Shown here piece by piece: positions 1 to 12,287 of a stretch of 64,000 nucleotides of DNA (position 1 is its first letter; each line of letters begins with the position of its first letter). The position numbers and the translations under genes are program-made. The notes under the pieces were generated by a model. That model worked only from the letters and a program-made list of their open reading frames with translations. It was not told where the DNA came from and did not search any database. This stretch comes from Cucumis sativus (lineage: Eukaryota; Streptophyta; Magnoliopsida; Cucurbitales; Cucurbitaceae), in NCBI RefSeq assembly GCF_000004075.3, contig NC_026661.2, forward strand, positions 19,930,307 to 19,994,306, in the 5' to 3' direction.

Positions 1-2512
1 TAGATACAACATAGAATTTAAGGACTCGCCTTATAATTATGTTTGATTGTTTTTTAAATATAACAAAAAAATGTTGTATACATAGGCGATATATAAGAAT
101 AAATATATATATGTCAGTGATAGATGATAGTAATTTGTTAATCGTTGCTATGTTTAAAAAATAACCCTAAAGAAATGCATTAAATAAAGTTTGCTATGTT
201 TAGAAAATAACCCTAAAATAAAGACATCAGATAAGAGGGGTAAGACCGTTGATTGAGTTAAGTATAGGGGGTAATTGTAGGAATAGGAATGGTAAGATGA
301 AAATCGCCATGTTCAACAGGTGACTATGAGCTGTTGTTTAAATAACAATAGTTCTTTGGAGATCTCGGATTTGACTATCGTAATTTTGATATTAACTCGT
401 GACTGCACACGTTTCTTCAAGAAAAAATTTTGCACATTTCTGACCCGGGCCTCTAATATCTTGTCAAATGGCTAACTGAGCTTAACTCAATTGACACTTA
501 TATACACTCGTGGACAAAATGTCTAGCATTTAAATCTCAATCCATTGTATTTATTATAATACCTTTAAAAAAATATATTTTTTTTTTTGTCAAACTTCAC
601 ACATATTTGTTTTTATTAACCGGATCTTAATTACGATTGGATGCATACACACCCATAAGGTGTACTTGTCCAAATTTTATACCAATAATTAAATAAATAA
701 AAAAATGCTTCTAATCCTTGGATTTCCAACGAGACCGTCCAAGTGTTGTTAGGTTTATGGTTCGAAAATTATTTTGAAAAACAAAAAATTAAGTGAAGAA
801 AACAAATTATTTTTCTTCTTGATGTATTCGAACACATGTTTGATTCCAATATAGCAAAATTTCATTTACTATATTGTATACATTGATATATGTTGATAAA
901 CACCGATAAATATGTATCACTTGTTATTGTTGTCAACAACAATAAACTATAAAATCTAGAATTAAAATTAGGGTAATTATAATTTATGATCATTTCAAAA
1001 ATAATAATTAAGGATATAGCAACATTTAAAAAAATTACAAATATAGCAAAATTATCGCTGATAGATTCACATGGTCTACCAATAATAGATCAATATTTAC
1101 AACATGATCTATGGGTGATAGATTTCTATCATTGATATAATTTGACAAATTTTACTATATTTGCATATTTATATATTTACAACTATCCCTTCAAATTAAT
1201 AAACTCTAATTATGGTATTTTAACTTGAAGTAAACTTAATAGTTTTTTTCTTTCTCCTAGTTTTCACTCTCCTTGCCATTCTCCCATTTTTTTCAGTCAA
1301 AATTATCACTTACCTTTATATTATCCCTTTTCACCCTCACTCTCTCATTCAACTTTATCCCTATAGTAAGAGAGCCATTGACTAATTCAATGGAAGAGAG
1401 AAAAACGATTTAAACAGGAAATGAGAAAAACGATTTAAAAAGGAAATGCAATGGTAAAACTTGACAGCAAGAAAAGAACATGAGAACAGAGGAATATTTT
1501 TAAGGGATAGAGAAAATAGATAAATTAGAAGAAAAAAAAAATGGAGAATTTAAAAGATTCCATTGCTTTAGTCACAATTATTTCTTCACTTTAGTTGCTT
1601 CATCACATTCAAACCCTAATTCTACTTTACTCTATTATTTATCCACGAGTTTTCATATTCTCTATTCCAATCCCTACGACTCATTGGGAATAAAGTGTTC
1701 AACCAAAGCTATATATTTGTAAAAATTGGTCAAATTTTAGCTTTTGGTTTGCACGTTTCTCTCATTTTTATTTACCATATATTGTTCCTTTTAATGTCGA
1801 GTGTAAATAATCTACGATAATGAGTCTACGTAAGACGAGAGAATACACGTTTCCACGAATGATGGAGTTTTACTTAAATAATACTTAGATTTTAACCCAT
1901 TTTAATTTGTAAGATAATTATTAGATAAAAAATGGATATATTTTGATAAATAGTAAGAACAAAAATCAACAATTAAGAAATTTGATGAAGGAGATGTTAG
2001 ATGATATTTTCAAATATATGAAATTTAACAACACTAGAACAAAATTTAACAATAATAAACTTCTATCACTTTCATGAATAGTTTTACTATATTTTATAAA
2101 AAAAATTAAACTAAGTAGCTTTCGTATGCTTTTTCTTTTTAAAAAATGCATTAAGATATTTTTTCCTCGAATAAATTTAAACCAAAATCTCGATGACACC
2201 GATGCACGAAGCCGACGGGGAAAAACTTGCAGCAAAGGTCAAAATAATCGAACTTCACACTTTCCGAATCCGATAATCCAAAAGCCATAAATTTCTGACC
2301 CTTCACACCGCCGAAGAGCCGAAGGAATCGAACAGGAATGAGCGGTCGATCACGTCGGTTTCCGTCGTTCTTCTCCGGCTCAGCTTCTGGATTCAATTGA
2401 ATCACCATCGTCTTCTTCAACCTCCTTAATCGGAAGAATACTGCTATTGATTCCATTATCTTTCTCTTCTGGATATTTCTATTTGTTTCCTTTTCACACG
2501 AACTCGTTGTTG
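1..2512. other. AT-rich flank and CNX2 upstream region
   Basis: I see no convincing gene. Positions 145-217 hold two copies of a block of about 27 bases beginning TTGCTATGTTTA, 45 bases apart. Positions 100-140 and 1010-1190 carry the TATCA/TGATAG-type dispersed repeat described separately. From about 2180 to 2512 the base composition becomes clearly more GC-rich, as expected for the promoter and 5' leader of the CNX2 gene that follows. An open frame on the minus strand here (2151-2456) resembles no family I know. Confidence 0.6.
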
Positions 2513-5500
2513 ATGGCTTTGGCGACTAATATGAGAAGAAATGCATGCGTCGTCACCAATTGGCTTGTAGCGTCTGGAAAATTAAATTTCCTATCGGTTT
2601 GTGCTTTCCGTTTCCATTAATTTGCTGCCTCGTTTTTTTTTTTTTTTTTTTGTATCGGATAAACTAGCTTTGTCTGCTGAAATTTTGATGATAATCAAAC
2701 CATGATTCGTTTTTGCTTTAGGTGCTTTGAATTGCTTGTCTCAATTATTCCCGCTTCCTCGTCGATTTCATTTTTACTATTTTTAAAGTTGATTGTACTT
2801 TAGGAATAGTCGACATTTAATTACTGTTTAAATTATTTGGTTTGAACTTTCGGGAGCATTCTATATCCAATATTTAGAAATTTAGTTGAGATAGAGATAT
2901 TTGCATTATCCTTCTCATATTCTTTCATTGTTTCTTGACATTTGAATTGTCATAACTGCTATTGAGCTCTTATATATATCTTATTTAAAATAGGTGGGAT
3001 CTGAAAATCCATCTTTCTCCATCATCAGAAAAATGAATGGTCTTAGAATCTTTGGGAATCAACTGGAGGCTTCAAGAACGTATGCTACTTCTTGTGCTAA
3101 GTTGTCGGATGAAATCCAGAAAGAGAATTCAGACTCTAATATGTTGGTTGATTCATTTGGAAGGATGCACACTTACTTAAGGATATCACTGACAGAACGG
3201 TGCAACTTGCGATGTCAGTACTGTATGCCTGCAGAAGGTGTAGATCTGACTTCCAGCCCGAAGCTTCTTACTCGGAATGAAATTATTCGATTGGCTAATC
3301 TTTTTGTAAGCTCTGGTGTAAATAAAATTCGCTTGACTGGTGGGGAGCCTACTATTAGGAAAGATATTGAGGATATATGTTTCGAACTGTCTAATTTAAA
3401 AGGTTTGAAAACATTGGCTATGACCACGAATGGAATAGTGCTTGCAAGAAAACTTCCCAAGCTTAAAGAATGTGGGCTTTCGGCTATTAATATTAGTTTG
3501 GATACATTGGTGCCAGCAAAGTTTGAATTCATGACCCGGCGCAAGGGGCATGAAAAGGTTATGGAATCTATCAATGCTGCAGTAGACCTTGGTTACAATC
3601 CTGTTAAAGTATGTACTATCCTTCAATAGAAAACTGTCCTTTTTGGACTGTTAATTATTCTCATTTCTCTTCTATCAATTCTGTGTTGTCTTTGGAAGTT
3701 TGCTAATTCATTTTCTGGTTGATTCTTAATATGCAGACATAAAATGTTATTATTCATGTCTCATACCGGGCACATGCTCTTACAAGGAATTTTCTTTTAC
3801 GTGACTTTTTTTCCAGGTGAACTGTGTTATAATGCGTGGTTTCAATGATGATGAGATTTGCAATTTTGTTGAGTTGACTCGTGAGAAACCAATTAATATT
3901 CGATTCATTGAGTTTATGCCCTTTGATGGAAATGTTTGGAATGTTAAGAAACTGGTACCCTACTCAGAAATTTTGCAAACAGTGGTAAGGTAGAATTCTC
4001 ACGGGCAATCAATCTAAAAGATTTTAGATTTTTCCTCTAATGTTCTTTCTATATGCTAATTCCTTATATATTCCTATTTTGCTGCACAGGCTAAAAACTT
4101 CACAAACCTTACACGACTTGGAGATCATCCTACAGAGACAGCAAAGAATTTCAGGATAGATGGGCACCAGGGTAGCGTTTCGTTTATCACATCAATGACA
4201 GAGCATTTTTGTGCTGGTTGCAATAGATTGCGACTTTTAGCAGATGGAAACTTCAAAGTCTGCTTGTTTGGTCCCTCGGAGGTAAATTTTCTTCTAGTCT
4301 ATTGTTGCACTTATCTTAGAATGAGAGTATGAGAGATAAATTTGTTTTGAGTGTAAATCCCCAATTGATAGTCTCCTTGGAAAGTCTTGTAAATTCGTTG
4401 ATATTTCACGGTCTCGAAGATTTTATTTATTTATTTTTTTTCCAAAGGTGCTTTTGATTGGTTTGCTATCGACTAACATCTGTCCTTGGCTTTATAATGC
4501 TTGTGACAATGGAGGGGATGTAGAACATCACTTGGATATGTGATGAACCTAGGCCTTAAAAGATGGCCATGGTTAGTATTTATTTGGTTCTCAGAGGTAC
4601 CTGGTTTTTCTTGTGGGCTTCTTGAAGTAAGGCCCACGTGTATCCTAAATCTTGATCTTAGTGATATTTAGATAAAATGATTTCCTCTTGCAATAGCTAT
4701 TACTTTTTCAGAGGACGCATCCTCTAGACAGGGGAGAATTTAATATTATCGAACCTAGTGAGTAAGTACATGGATGAGAATAGTCTCTTCTGATGACCTT
4801 ACTAATATTTCTTATTCATAAATAAATCAGTCCTCAAAAGACCCGTACTTTTTTCAGACCAAATTGAATTTCATACATATGCTGTTTCAATAGCCAAATG
4901 GCAGTACAAAAAGGTTTTCAGTTGAATGCCTGCAACCATAATTTCCTCCCCCTCCCTCTTCCTTATTACCTTGCTAACGACAATATGATGCCATTGTGCA
5001 CAGAGAGAGTTGGATGGACTTTTAGATTAATTACCTTTTCAAAGTGTTCCATTTGCTACTTGATCTTCATTTGCTTAGTTTTACACCACCTATGGACCAA
5101 GTTATTCTGTAGTGGACTGATGGCATGGTTTCCTGGTAGGAGGCCCCATCCTGTGTTTTAAGTGTTTGATTCATTGATATTCCGAGCAGAAAAACTCTAC
5201 TCTGCACATTAATATATTAGAAACCATTAATTTCAGGTTAGCTTGAGAGACCCACTTCGTCAAGGTGCTGATGATAACGAGCTAAGGGAAATAATTCGTG
5301 CAGCGGTACTCAACTATATCTTCTTAAGATGCCCAAAATTTCATATTCTCCCCAATTGATGGATTTCAAGCATTAACTTCTGTGTAACTTTCCATGTCAT
5401 TAGGTATTGTTGTTAATTGTACTCATGTGTCTCAGGTAAGAAGAAAGAAAGCTTCACATGCTGGAATGTTCGATATTGCAAAGACTGCAAACAGACCCAT

Positions 5501-5519
5501 GATACATATTGGTGGCTAG
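2513..5519 (+). CDS. CNX2: CNX2, GTP 3',8-cyclase (MoaA-type radical SAM), molybdenum cofactor biosynthesis
   Basis: Six coding exons: 2513-2596, 2994-3608, 3817-3984, 4090-4281, 5237-5305, 5436-5519. Together they make 403 aa, all introns are GT-AG and the phase closes. The enzyme converts GTP to 3',8-cyclo-dihydro-GTP, the first step of molybdopterin synthesis, and in plants it acts in mitochondria. The radical-SAM motif [11 protein letters not shown] gives C98, C102 and C105. The second cluster motif [10 protein letters not shown] gives C330 and C333, with C347 after it, and the chain ends in the Gly-Gly typical of MoaA. The family blocks RLTGGEP and TTNG are present. An in-frame ATG at 2531 begins MRR, as I recall for the Arabidopsis protein, so the start may be six codons later. 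The N-terminal 85 or so residues are a poorly conserved presequence, as expected for organelle import. Intron 4 (4282-5236) is the longest and contains open frames of no apparent meaning. Confidence 0.96.
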
Positions 5520-6658
5520 TCTAAGCTTGGTAATAATACCTTTGCCAATACTATATTGCCTCTCTCCCCTTCCAAACATATTCTAAAGATAAACACACAT
5601 CTCTGTCAAATCTAAACTGTTTAACTCATCTCGTTAAGGACTAGATGTTTCAGGTTCCATGTCCGTCCAACTAGCTTGACTGGAGTACAAACCTGTTGGT
5701 GTATATGGAAACTGTAAAGAAACCGAAGTCAAACCTGTAGTGACAATATGAAGAAGCCTGGTAAGTCAAAATCCATTTAAAGAATAATATATTATTGTAA
5801 AATATATGTTTGGCTGTTTCTTGTGCAAGGTTGGTACCATGTTGTCATTTGTAACTTAAATGCTAATACAGTGGTTAGTATTGTTCATTTTGCACCATAA
5901 CTTTAGTGCAGTAAAGCAAGATTTAATTTCAAATTCAGTAGATCTTCTGATTTTTATTAATATCACATGAAACAAGTGGGTTAGATCAATGAATTTTTTG
6001 GTATGACGGGGAAAATTTCAGGAAAATGACACAAGAAAACTGAAAATAGGGTAATGCGAGTAGAAGACATCCTCTTCAATATGTTCTAATATATATTGAA
6101 TGATAGTAGATTCTTTTTTATTGGTTCAATTGTGATTTGTTACTACTGCATTTAATAGTTGAAATTTAATACGAAAAGTAGATGACACCGAGATTTGAAT
6201 AGTCTGGTTTACTTTTCTCATGAAGGTATATATATATATTTTTTCTATTTTAACCTAATTAAATAGAAGAGTGTATGCAGCATAATTCTTATTTCATCCG
6301 AAGTTTTAAGATTGGGTTATACGCTTGACTTCTTAGGTGCTTAAAAATATTTCTTTTATATATGTATTTGAAAACACCTTTTAAGCACCCGGATAACATG
6401 TCCAGAATTCGACTATTTTTTAGTTTGTCCTGTCATGCCCTCTTTTATAAAGCAGGAAAAAGGAAAGAAAAATCTCGATTTGGTTTGGTTTCGTTCAGGG
6501 AGGGTGGAAACTACCATCAAACATGGTAAGCAACTTTTAATATTTTACCACCTTGACATCTAGAATATGCATAACAATTCACCAAATTAGAAAGAAAGAA
6601 AATGGAACACAAATGACAATTAACAGGCGGAAAAGAATCATTTCAGAACTGCATTCAT

Positions 6659-6859
6659 CTAATGTCGTTTCACATTCTTCATGACTGCCACCGGTGCCAG
6701 AGGGAAATTGGAGGGAGCTTCAATAGTCCGAGACCGGACCCGTCGAAAACTGAGAGATCGGTTTGTATTTTTGGAGAATAGTTGAGAAGACTTTGAAAGA
6801 ATTAGATAGAGTTGAATGTGCACAAAGATGAGGGTTACTTTGATTAGCCTAAGCTTCAT
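6659..6859 (-). CDS. Possible small secreted peptide ORF (unverified)
   Basis: A 66-aa frame begins with ATG at 6859 and ends with TAG. Residues 1-23 are hydrophobic with two Lys/Arg near the start and could be a weak signal peptide. A basic stretch (SFRRVRSR) follows, and the C-terminus is Pro-rich and ends KNVKRH, somewhat like peptide hormone precursors that end in His. I cannot match it to CLE, IDA, PIP or CEP families. The segment is more GC-rich than its flanks. The frame stays open upstream of the ATG, so it could instead be an exon of something larger or chance. Confidence 0.2.
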   Translation of the reverse strand: MKLRLIKVTLIFVHIQLYLILSKSSQLFSKNTNRSLSFRRVRSRTIEAPSNFPLAPVAVMKNVKRH

Positions 6860-9620
6860 CAACGCATGATCCGAAGAGACGGTAGAGTCGTGGAAGTTTC
6901 AAAGGTAGTAGTTTTAGTGTTTATGCATGTTCGTTCAATTTCATTCTACAACAAAAGCAATTGAATTTACAGTACTAACAGACTATATAAAAAAAAACCT
7001 ATTATTTTTGCCAAAATTAAGGATATTTACAAATTTGAAGGTATGAGGTCAAATTGAAAGAGATGAAATTTCATTATTAAAAAAGATTAGATATAAGGTC
7101 AAATTGTTTTGAAAATTCAAACTTCTTTGTCACCCCTTTATAATTATGTCAGTGTAATATCTTTTGAGGAACTTATATTATAATCCAATTCTCTAAATTT
7201 CACAACCTCCACTTATTTATTATTGGCTCGAACTCGAAGTTCTAATTGAAACTCCGAAGAAGAGGATAAGCGGTGGAACCGTAGAAGTTGTGTACATCAT
7301 TTGCCTCCATGTTCAAGTCTCAACAACATTCCTCGAAAAGCGTAAGATTGAATTATAATTCCTTTTTGGGTAAACAATAATTTGTTGGAAAATCCAAATG
7401 GCATTTTGTTTTATAAAACTAGCACTCATTTTTAAATTCATTTGAACATTTTTTCATCTAGAGCAAGATGGATCACTAAGATTTTATTAAAATATTTTTT
7501 TTTTTCAATTTTAAGAGAAGCTTATTGGTCCATCGAAAAAATGTTTAAACTATTTTTCAAGATGTGTGCTAGTTTTACCCGATAAAATCTATTAAGAATT
7601 ATTTTTAATAATTTTTCTAATTTGTTTCCCCAACTTTCTTTTTATTTTACAATTGTATTAATTTATTCCATATTTTGGAAGATGTGTGAATTAAACTTCA
7701 AATTAAACTCTAAATTAATAATTATATCAACTTTTATAAACATATCAAAATTTAAATCATGAAAAATGTATCATCATCCAAATAAAACATGACAAAAGGT
7801 TTTAATGGATACATTTAAAATAGTTTAAAATTTAAATTGATATTAAGTGGATTATTGTTCTATTTTTTTTTTCAAACTATTGTTTTATTTTTTGGGTTAA
7901 ATTACAACTTTTAAACTTTTTATTCTTTAGGCCAGGTCTCTAAACTTGTAAAACTGTAAGTATAATTTCAGGGCTTTCTATTTTTGTATGTAATGAGTTT
8001 TAGAATTTTGCTCTCTTACGTTCTTACGTTCTGTGTTAAATTTGTGTTTACCCATTAATTTAATCTTAAAATTCATTAGATAATGAAATAAACAAAACCC
8101 AAACACAGATCTAGGGTTCTTAGGGGAAGATTGTGAAAGACGTTGGGGCGTCACTTTCAATGGTATATAGAGGGAGATAGGAAAAAGCGTTTTTTAGTGT
8201 TTGAAAAGTGCGTGTCAGTTAATTTGTCTACGGCGGCTGTGCTACCTTTTATTTTCTTATGAAAGATTCCAATTTAAAAGGAGCAATTTGGCCCGACGAC
8301 TGATGGGTTAACAGAAAAAAAGAAGAAGTGAAAAGGAACGATGAGGAAGACCACCATGAAAATGACTTTCTATGTTGCTTTTTCAATTTGTTTGCTTCTT
8401 TCCAAATGCAATGTCTATTTGGATCTAACTCGCACCTTTACCGAGGGCAGTTTGTATCGACTTAAGTTCCTTTACCGTTAATGTCGACCCTAATCCTTCA
8501 ATACAAATGTAATCTATCTTAACAAAGTGCACTACACGTTTTGTAATCTATCAAATCACATGTTTATTGTAGTCCTAAAGTGAATAAGACAGTCGTCTAC
8601 TGCAACAAAAAAAAGTTAACAATAAAGGTGAGAATATTTTTCTAATGAATCATGTATTTCTATTGTGATATTTATTTTTCATACAATAGATTGTGAGAAC
8701 AATAGAAAAACACAATGAAGATGGTTAAGGCTACAATAAACATAAACAATCTTAAAGTAATAGTTTATAACTTATGTAGATTTCAAACGTTTGTTAAAGA
8801 CAAGTTATTAATGCATGTGAATGGTCCATACAAAACAATTTGATTGAAGTCGATGTTAAAATGGTTTAGAATAAGTCGAAGATCTAATTAGACTAAACAA
8901 GGTTGGAAGTTTAGGATGTCAATTAAAAGTGCTAAGCAAAATGGAACTTTGTTTTCCTTAAGGGAATATTCTGCTTGAATATACCAAATGTGAAACTTTT
9001 ACGAGAGGGGACCGATGGAGGAAGTTGGAATTCCCATGGATTCGTCTAGTAGTTAATATGAGTGAACAAATCTTTCAATCCATGAAGTTAAGTGATGGTG
9101 ACTAACTAGCCACGATTTAAATGAGCCTTAGACCATATGTAAGTGGAAAAAAATTATATTTTGATTTTTATACTTTAATTTAATTTAACGAGTCTCCTTA
9201 AAAAGGGACATTTTGATCTTCATACTTTAAATCTTGATGTATTCATCATTAAATTTTTTGTTGTCCAAAATCACAAGAGAATCGCTATAATTAAATAATT
9301 ATATTCAAAATTCTCATTAAAAAATTAGTATATGTCAACCTAATATCTATTAATATATAGTTTCTTTTTTTATTTATTATTATTATTTTGGAAAGTTAAG
9401 TAAAAAGTATCTTCAAACTAACGATGAAAACTAAGTTTATTGATTGAAAGTACATCAACTGAACCTCAAAAAATATAAGGATCCAAGTAACATTTCAATC
9501 CAAGAGAAAAAAAAAAAAAAAACCAACGCAAGTAAGAAGAAAGAAACAAAAGAAGGCACAATGAAATATGGATTATAAGTTGTTGAATCTATTTCTCAAT
9601 AGATTGAAACTGCAGAACTT

Positions 9621-9629
9621 TATATATAA

Positions 9630-9661
<32 letters not shown>
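9621..9661. repeat. Compound (TA)n-(GA)n microsatellite
   Basis: A run of alternating TA (about 9621-9646) passes directly into a run of alternating GA (to 9661). It is a simple-sequence repeat of the kind common in plant spacers. No gene is next to it. Confidence 0.9.
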
Positions 9662-10290
9662 CGAGAGCCTCATAGACTCAAACCATGACTAAAAGAGAGA
9701 AGGGAAACATTGCTAGGTGATAAGATTAACAATGTAAACAAGGTTCATCTCTTATTATGTTGAGACATGGTTACCGAAGATGAAGAAGGAGAAGAATAAG
9801 AAGAAGATAGCAGAGTCTTTCTCTGTAGCAATTTACACTTCCAATCAATCATCTACTTGGGGTAGCTGCTTTCTAAGATTCATCTAACAACCATATATTC
9901 TACTATATTACCTGCATTAACAAAATAAATGACAGTAAAAGTAAGTTAATATTAACTAGATGAATCCTTGCTTTAAGGAAACATGTAAACATTAAGATTC
10001 CTCCAATACAAGTAAAATCATTAAGCATTGCTAGCATATGATACAACTTAGTAAAATATGTATACAGCACATCACAAATAAGTTGGGTGATGGGGTTTCT
10101 TCATGTTTAAGGTGCCTTTTTAGAACTCAAGGCCATAACAGATCGTGTTCATATAAGCTTTGTCCTATTCAAGGTTGTTTTAGAGAACACAGAAGCATAA
10201 ATCTCACTTTTGCAGTTCACAAGGACTCGGAAGTTGCATAAAAACATGAAAGAAATTGTGCAATGCTAGAAAGAACTCCCATCTTCCTTT

Positions 10291-10610
10291 CAATTGGTCT
10301 AAGCGTTGGAAATTTGCAGGCATGAAGTAATGACTCATGTTAAAGTTTTAGGAAAGACGAATCATTAGGGTGGTACAAGAGCATAAGATTATAAGTTCTG
10401 TAGACTAACTTGCATTGTAAGCCTAGAGTCGTGAGTGTCCTTACGGCCCATTAACATATTCCTTGTCATCGCCAGGTATGTCTTCCTAGTAAATGTTTAT
10501 AGTATTTAATGAATTAGATTTTGCAAAACTTAATGTCTTACTAGGTCATGTTTTACTTGACTGAGAATCTAATAGAAGCCAGTTGCATATGGTTGCTATG
10601 ATATGGCAGC
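10291..10610 (+). mobile_element. Decayed Ty3/gypsy LTR end, primer-binding site and leader (left copy)
   Basis: This arm is the inverted copy of 11270-11589; by eye about three quarters or more of the bases match over some 320 bases with small gaps. A sequence at 10371-10385 reading TGGTACAAGAGCATA resembles the tRNA-iMet primer-binding site TGGTATCAGAGC that follows the 5' LTR of Ty3/gypsy and Ty1/copia elements. The arm continues through an untranslated leader to a remnant of the gag start at about 10600. It is oriented left to right, opposite to the other copy. The call rests on the match between arms and the PBS-like motif. Confidence 0.7.
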
Positions 10611-10619
10611 CAAGCTTAT

Positions 10620-11300
10620 CCTCTTCTTCAGCCTGCTTATCATACCTTGTATTGGCGGAGAAATACTGCTCATAAAAACATTCCTTAAATCGTTCTCAAG
10701 TCATAGGTCCTGCTTTGGTATCAATTCATCTTTCTGCGAACTGCCACCAGATCTCATCACTGTTTGTAAGCACAAATACTGAACACTAAAGCTTCTATCA
10801 TCAGGGCACTTTAGAAAACGAAAAATAGTCTCAATTAAGGACAAGCAAAATTCTGCCTTCATGGGGTCCTTTGATGATCCATCAAATGTGTGAGGATTAT
10901 ACTTCCTAAAGTCCCGCAAGTACTTGGCTTCAAGCGATCAATCTTGTTGGTCCTAAACCTAGACTTGAATCTGCTGGCTACCTGATCAGCCACAGCTGTT
11001 CCAACCATCTACTGTGCATTCTCACCATCATAGTTGTAACGATTGCCTCTACTTGTGCTGCCAATGCAACAAAATCACTTTCGATGTTGGATGGGGCTTG
11101 CTACTATGAAGCCACTGGCGCATCCTAAGTTTGACCTCCTGCAACGTTCCCTTGCATTTATGACATGAGAGGGTCTTGTGGCAGTGGAGGATCTTACAGC
11201 ACTAGAGGGTCCTGCAACTTAAACTTTTCCTCTAATAAGCCAACCTCGTCTAACCCTTCCTCTTCTGCGTGGTGCCGTATCCTAAGAACCATACGTAACT
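10620..11300 (-). pseudogene. Broken Ty3/gypsy gag fragment
   Basis: Reading leftwards, an Arg/Gly-rich start at about 11290-11225 resembles the N-terminus of plant gypsy gag proteins. A decayed spacer follows, then an open stretch at 10919-10701 containing FRKYNPHTFDGSS and SLIETIFRFLKCPDD, which match the conserved gag core of plant Ty3/gypsy elements. After KCPDD the frame shifts: the continuation FVLTNSDEIWWQFAER, typical of the next gag block, is in another frame and ends at a stop. So the gene is frameshifted and truncated. No protease, reverse transcriptase or integrase was found beside it. Confidence 0.78.
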
Positions 11301-11589
11301 AGCTTTTATTATTTTCCCAGTCCAACGAAACATGACCTACTGAGCCATTAAGTCAAACAAAATCTCATGCATTAAATATTGTAAACATTTACTGGGAGAA
11401 CATATCTGGCGATGAAAATGGGATTTGTTAATGGACTATAGGGACATTATGGACTTACAATATAAGTCAATCTACAAAACCTATAACATTATGGTCTCAT
11501 ACCAACGATAATGAACCAACTTTCCTAAGACCTTTTACATCAGTCGATACTTCATACATGCAAATTCCAAAACAAAATGCCGAACCAAT
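11270..11589 (-). mobile_element. Decayed Ty3/gypsy LTR end, primer-binding site and leader (right copy, inverted)
   Basis: This is the reverse-complement partner of 10291-10610. Read on the minus strand it passes from an LTR end through TGGTATGAGACC at about 11503-11492 (a degenerate tRNA-iMet primer-binding site) and a leader, directly into the gag remnant at about 11290. The two copies therefore point at each other and could pair in a single transcript. The terminal repeats themselves cannot be bounded from the sequence. Confidence 0.7.
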
Positions 11590-12287
11590 TTCAAGACTTT
11601 CGCTCAGCTTCATGATTCTTGCAGGTTACTTAAAGTTTAAAGATAGGCCAGAACCATCTTACGATAGTGCACATAAGCCAACGATCATCAAATAGAAAGA
11701 AGGCAGCAAAAGCATGGGAAACCAAGTTTGCGATGAGATGATAGTCGTATACATGCACCAACCATTGGTAATGGTATGGACGTATGGTTTATAGTTCAAA
11801 ACCAGGAAGGTTATACAAAGTTAAAGTTCAATGGTCTTTTCTATGGGAGTTTTAAACTAGATTTCTAAGAATTCTTGAAATGTTTATAACAGGCCCTGTT
11901 GAATTCATTTTTAGTCTTTTTGCATTATCACCACAGAACCATTCGAAGAGCCATCAGTAGGAAATAAAAGCAGAAAGCTTGGATCAAGCTTCCATCTTTA
12001 TCTAAGAGCGGTATGCTCTAGATGGATGTTTCAAGTAAAAAACACAACCATCATAAATCCTGAAAAGACTATCAAAACTGCCCAATCAATGAGTTCCTAA
12101 GCTCTAAGAACTCAACTCAGTCATTGGCACTCTATTTGTTATTACTTGTCAATTTAGATCAAATATAAACTCCTTCATTTATCATTTCCAAGCTCGGTGT
12201 AGAAATCCATCTTCTCAACACAAACTACAAGAACATGGAAAACTAATAAAAACAAAAGTCAAAAGAGAGGAGAACACAAACCTCAAT
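11590..12287. other. Spacer and probable 3' region of the RING gene
   Basis: I see no coding potential. On the minus strand the RING stop codon is followed within a few bases by TTGAG|GTTTGT, which could be a 3'UTR intron donor, so the transcript may extend into this stretch. I cannot place an acceptor with confidence. Confidence 0.4.

Larger units (their letters stand above)
5520..10290. other. Intergenic spacer, AT-rich
   Basis: This holds the 3' end of CNX2 and then a long spacer. A possible small secreted peptide ORF (6659-6859, minus) is listed separately. A copy of the plant spacer repeat that starts GGTTAAATTAC lies at about 7890-8060. A TA/GA microsatellite is at 9621-9661. I see no other gene; the remaining open frames are short and look random. 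Confidence 0.6.

Noticed and set aside
2151-2456. 101-aa minus-strand frame upstream of CNX2
   Set aside because: It sits in the probable leader/promoter of CNX2 and has no family resemblance or promoter of its own that I can see.
4898-5161. 87-aa frame inside CNX2
   Set aside because: Falls within intron 4 of CNX2, and the flanking exons join in phase without it.
10038-10241. 67-aa plus-strand frame left of the retrotransposon remnant
   Set aside because: No similarity recognised; it lies beside a decayed element and is probably chance.
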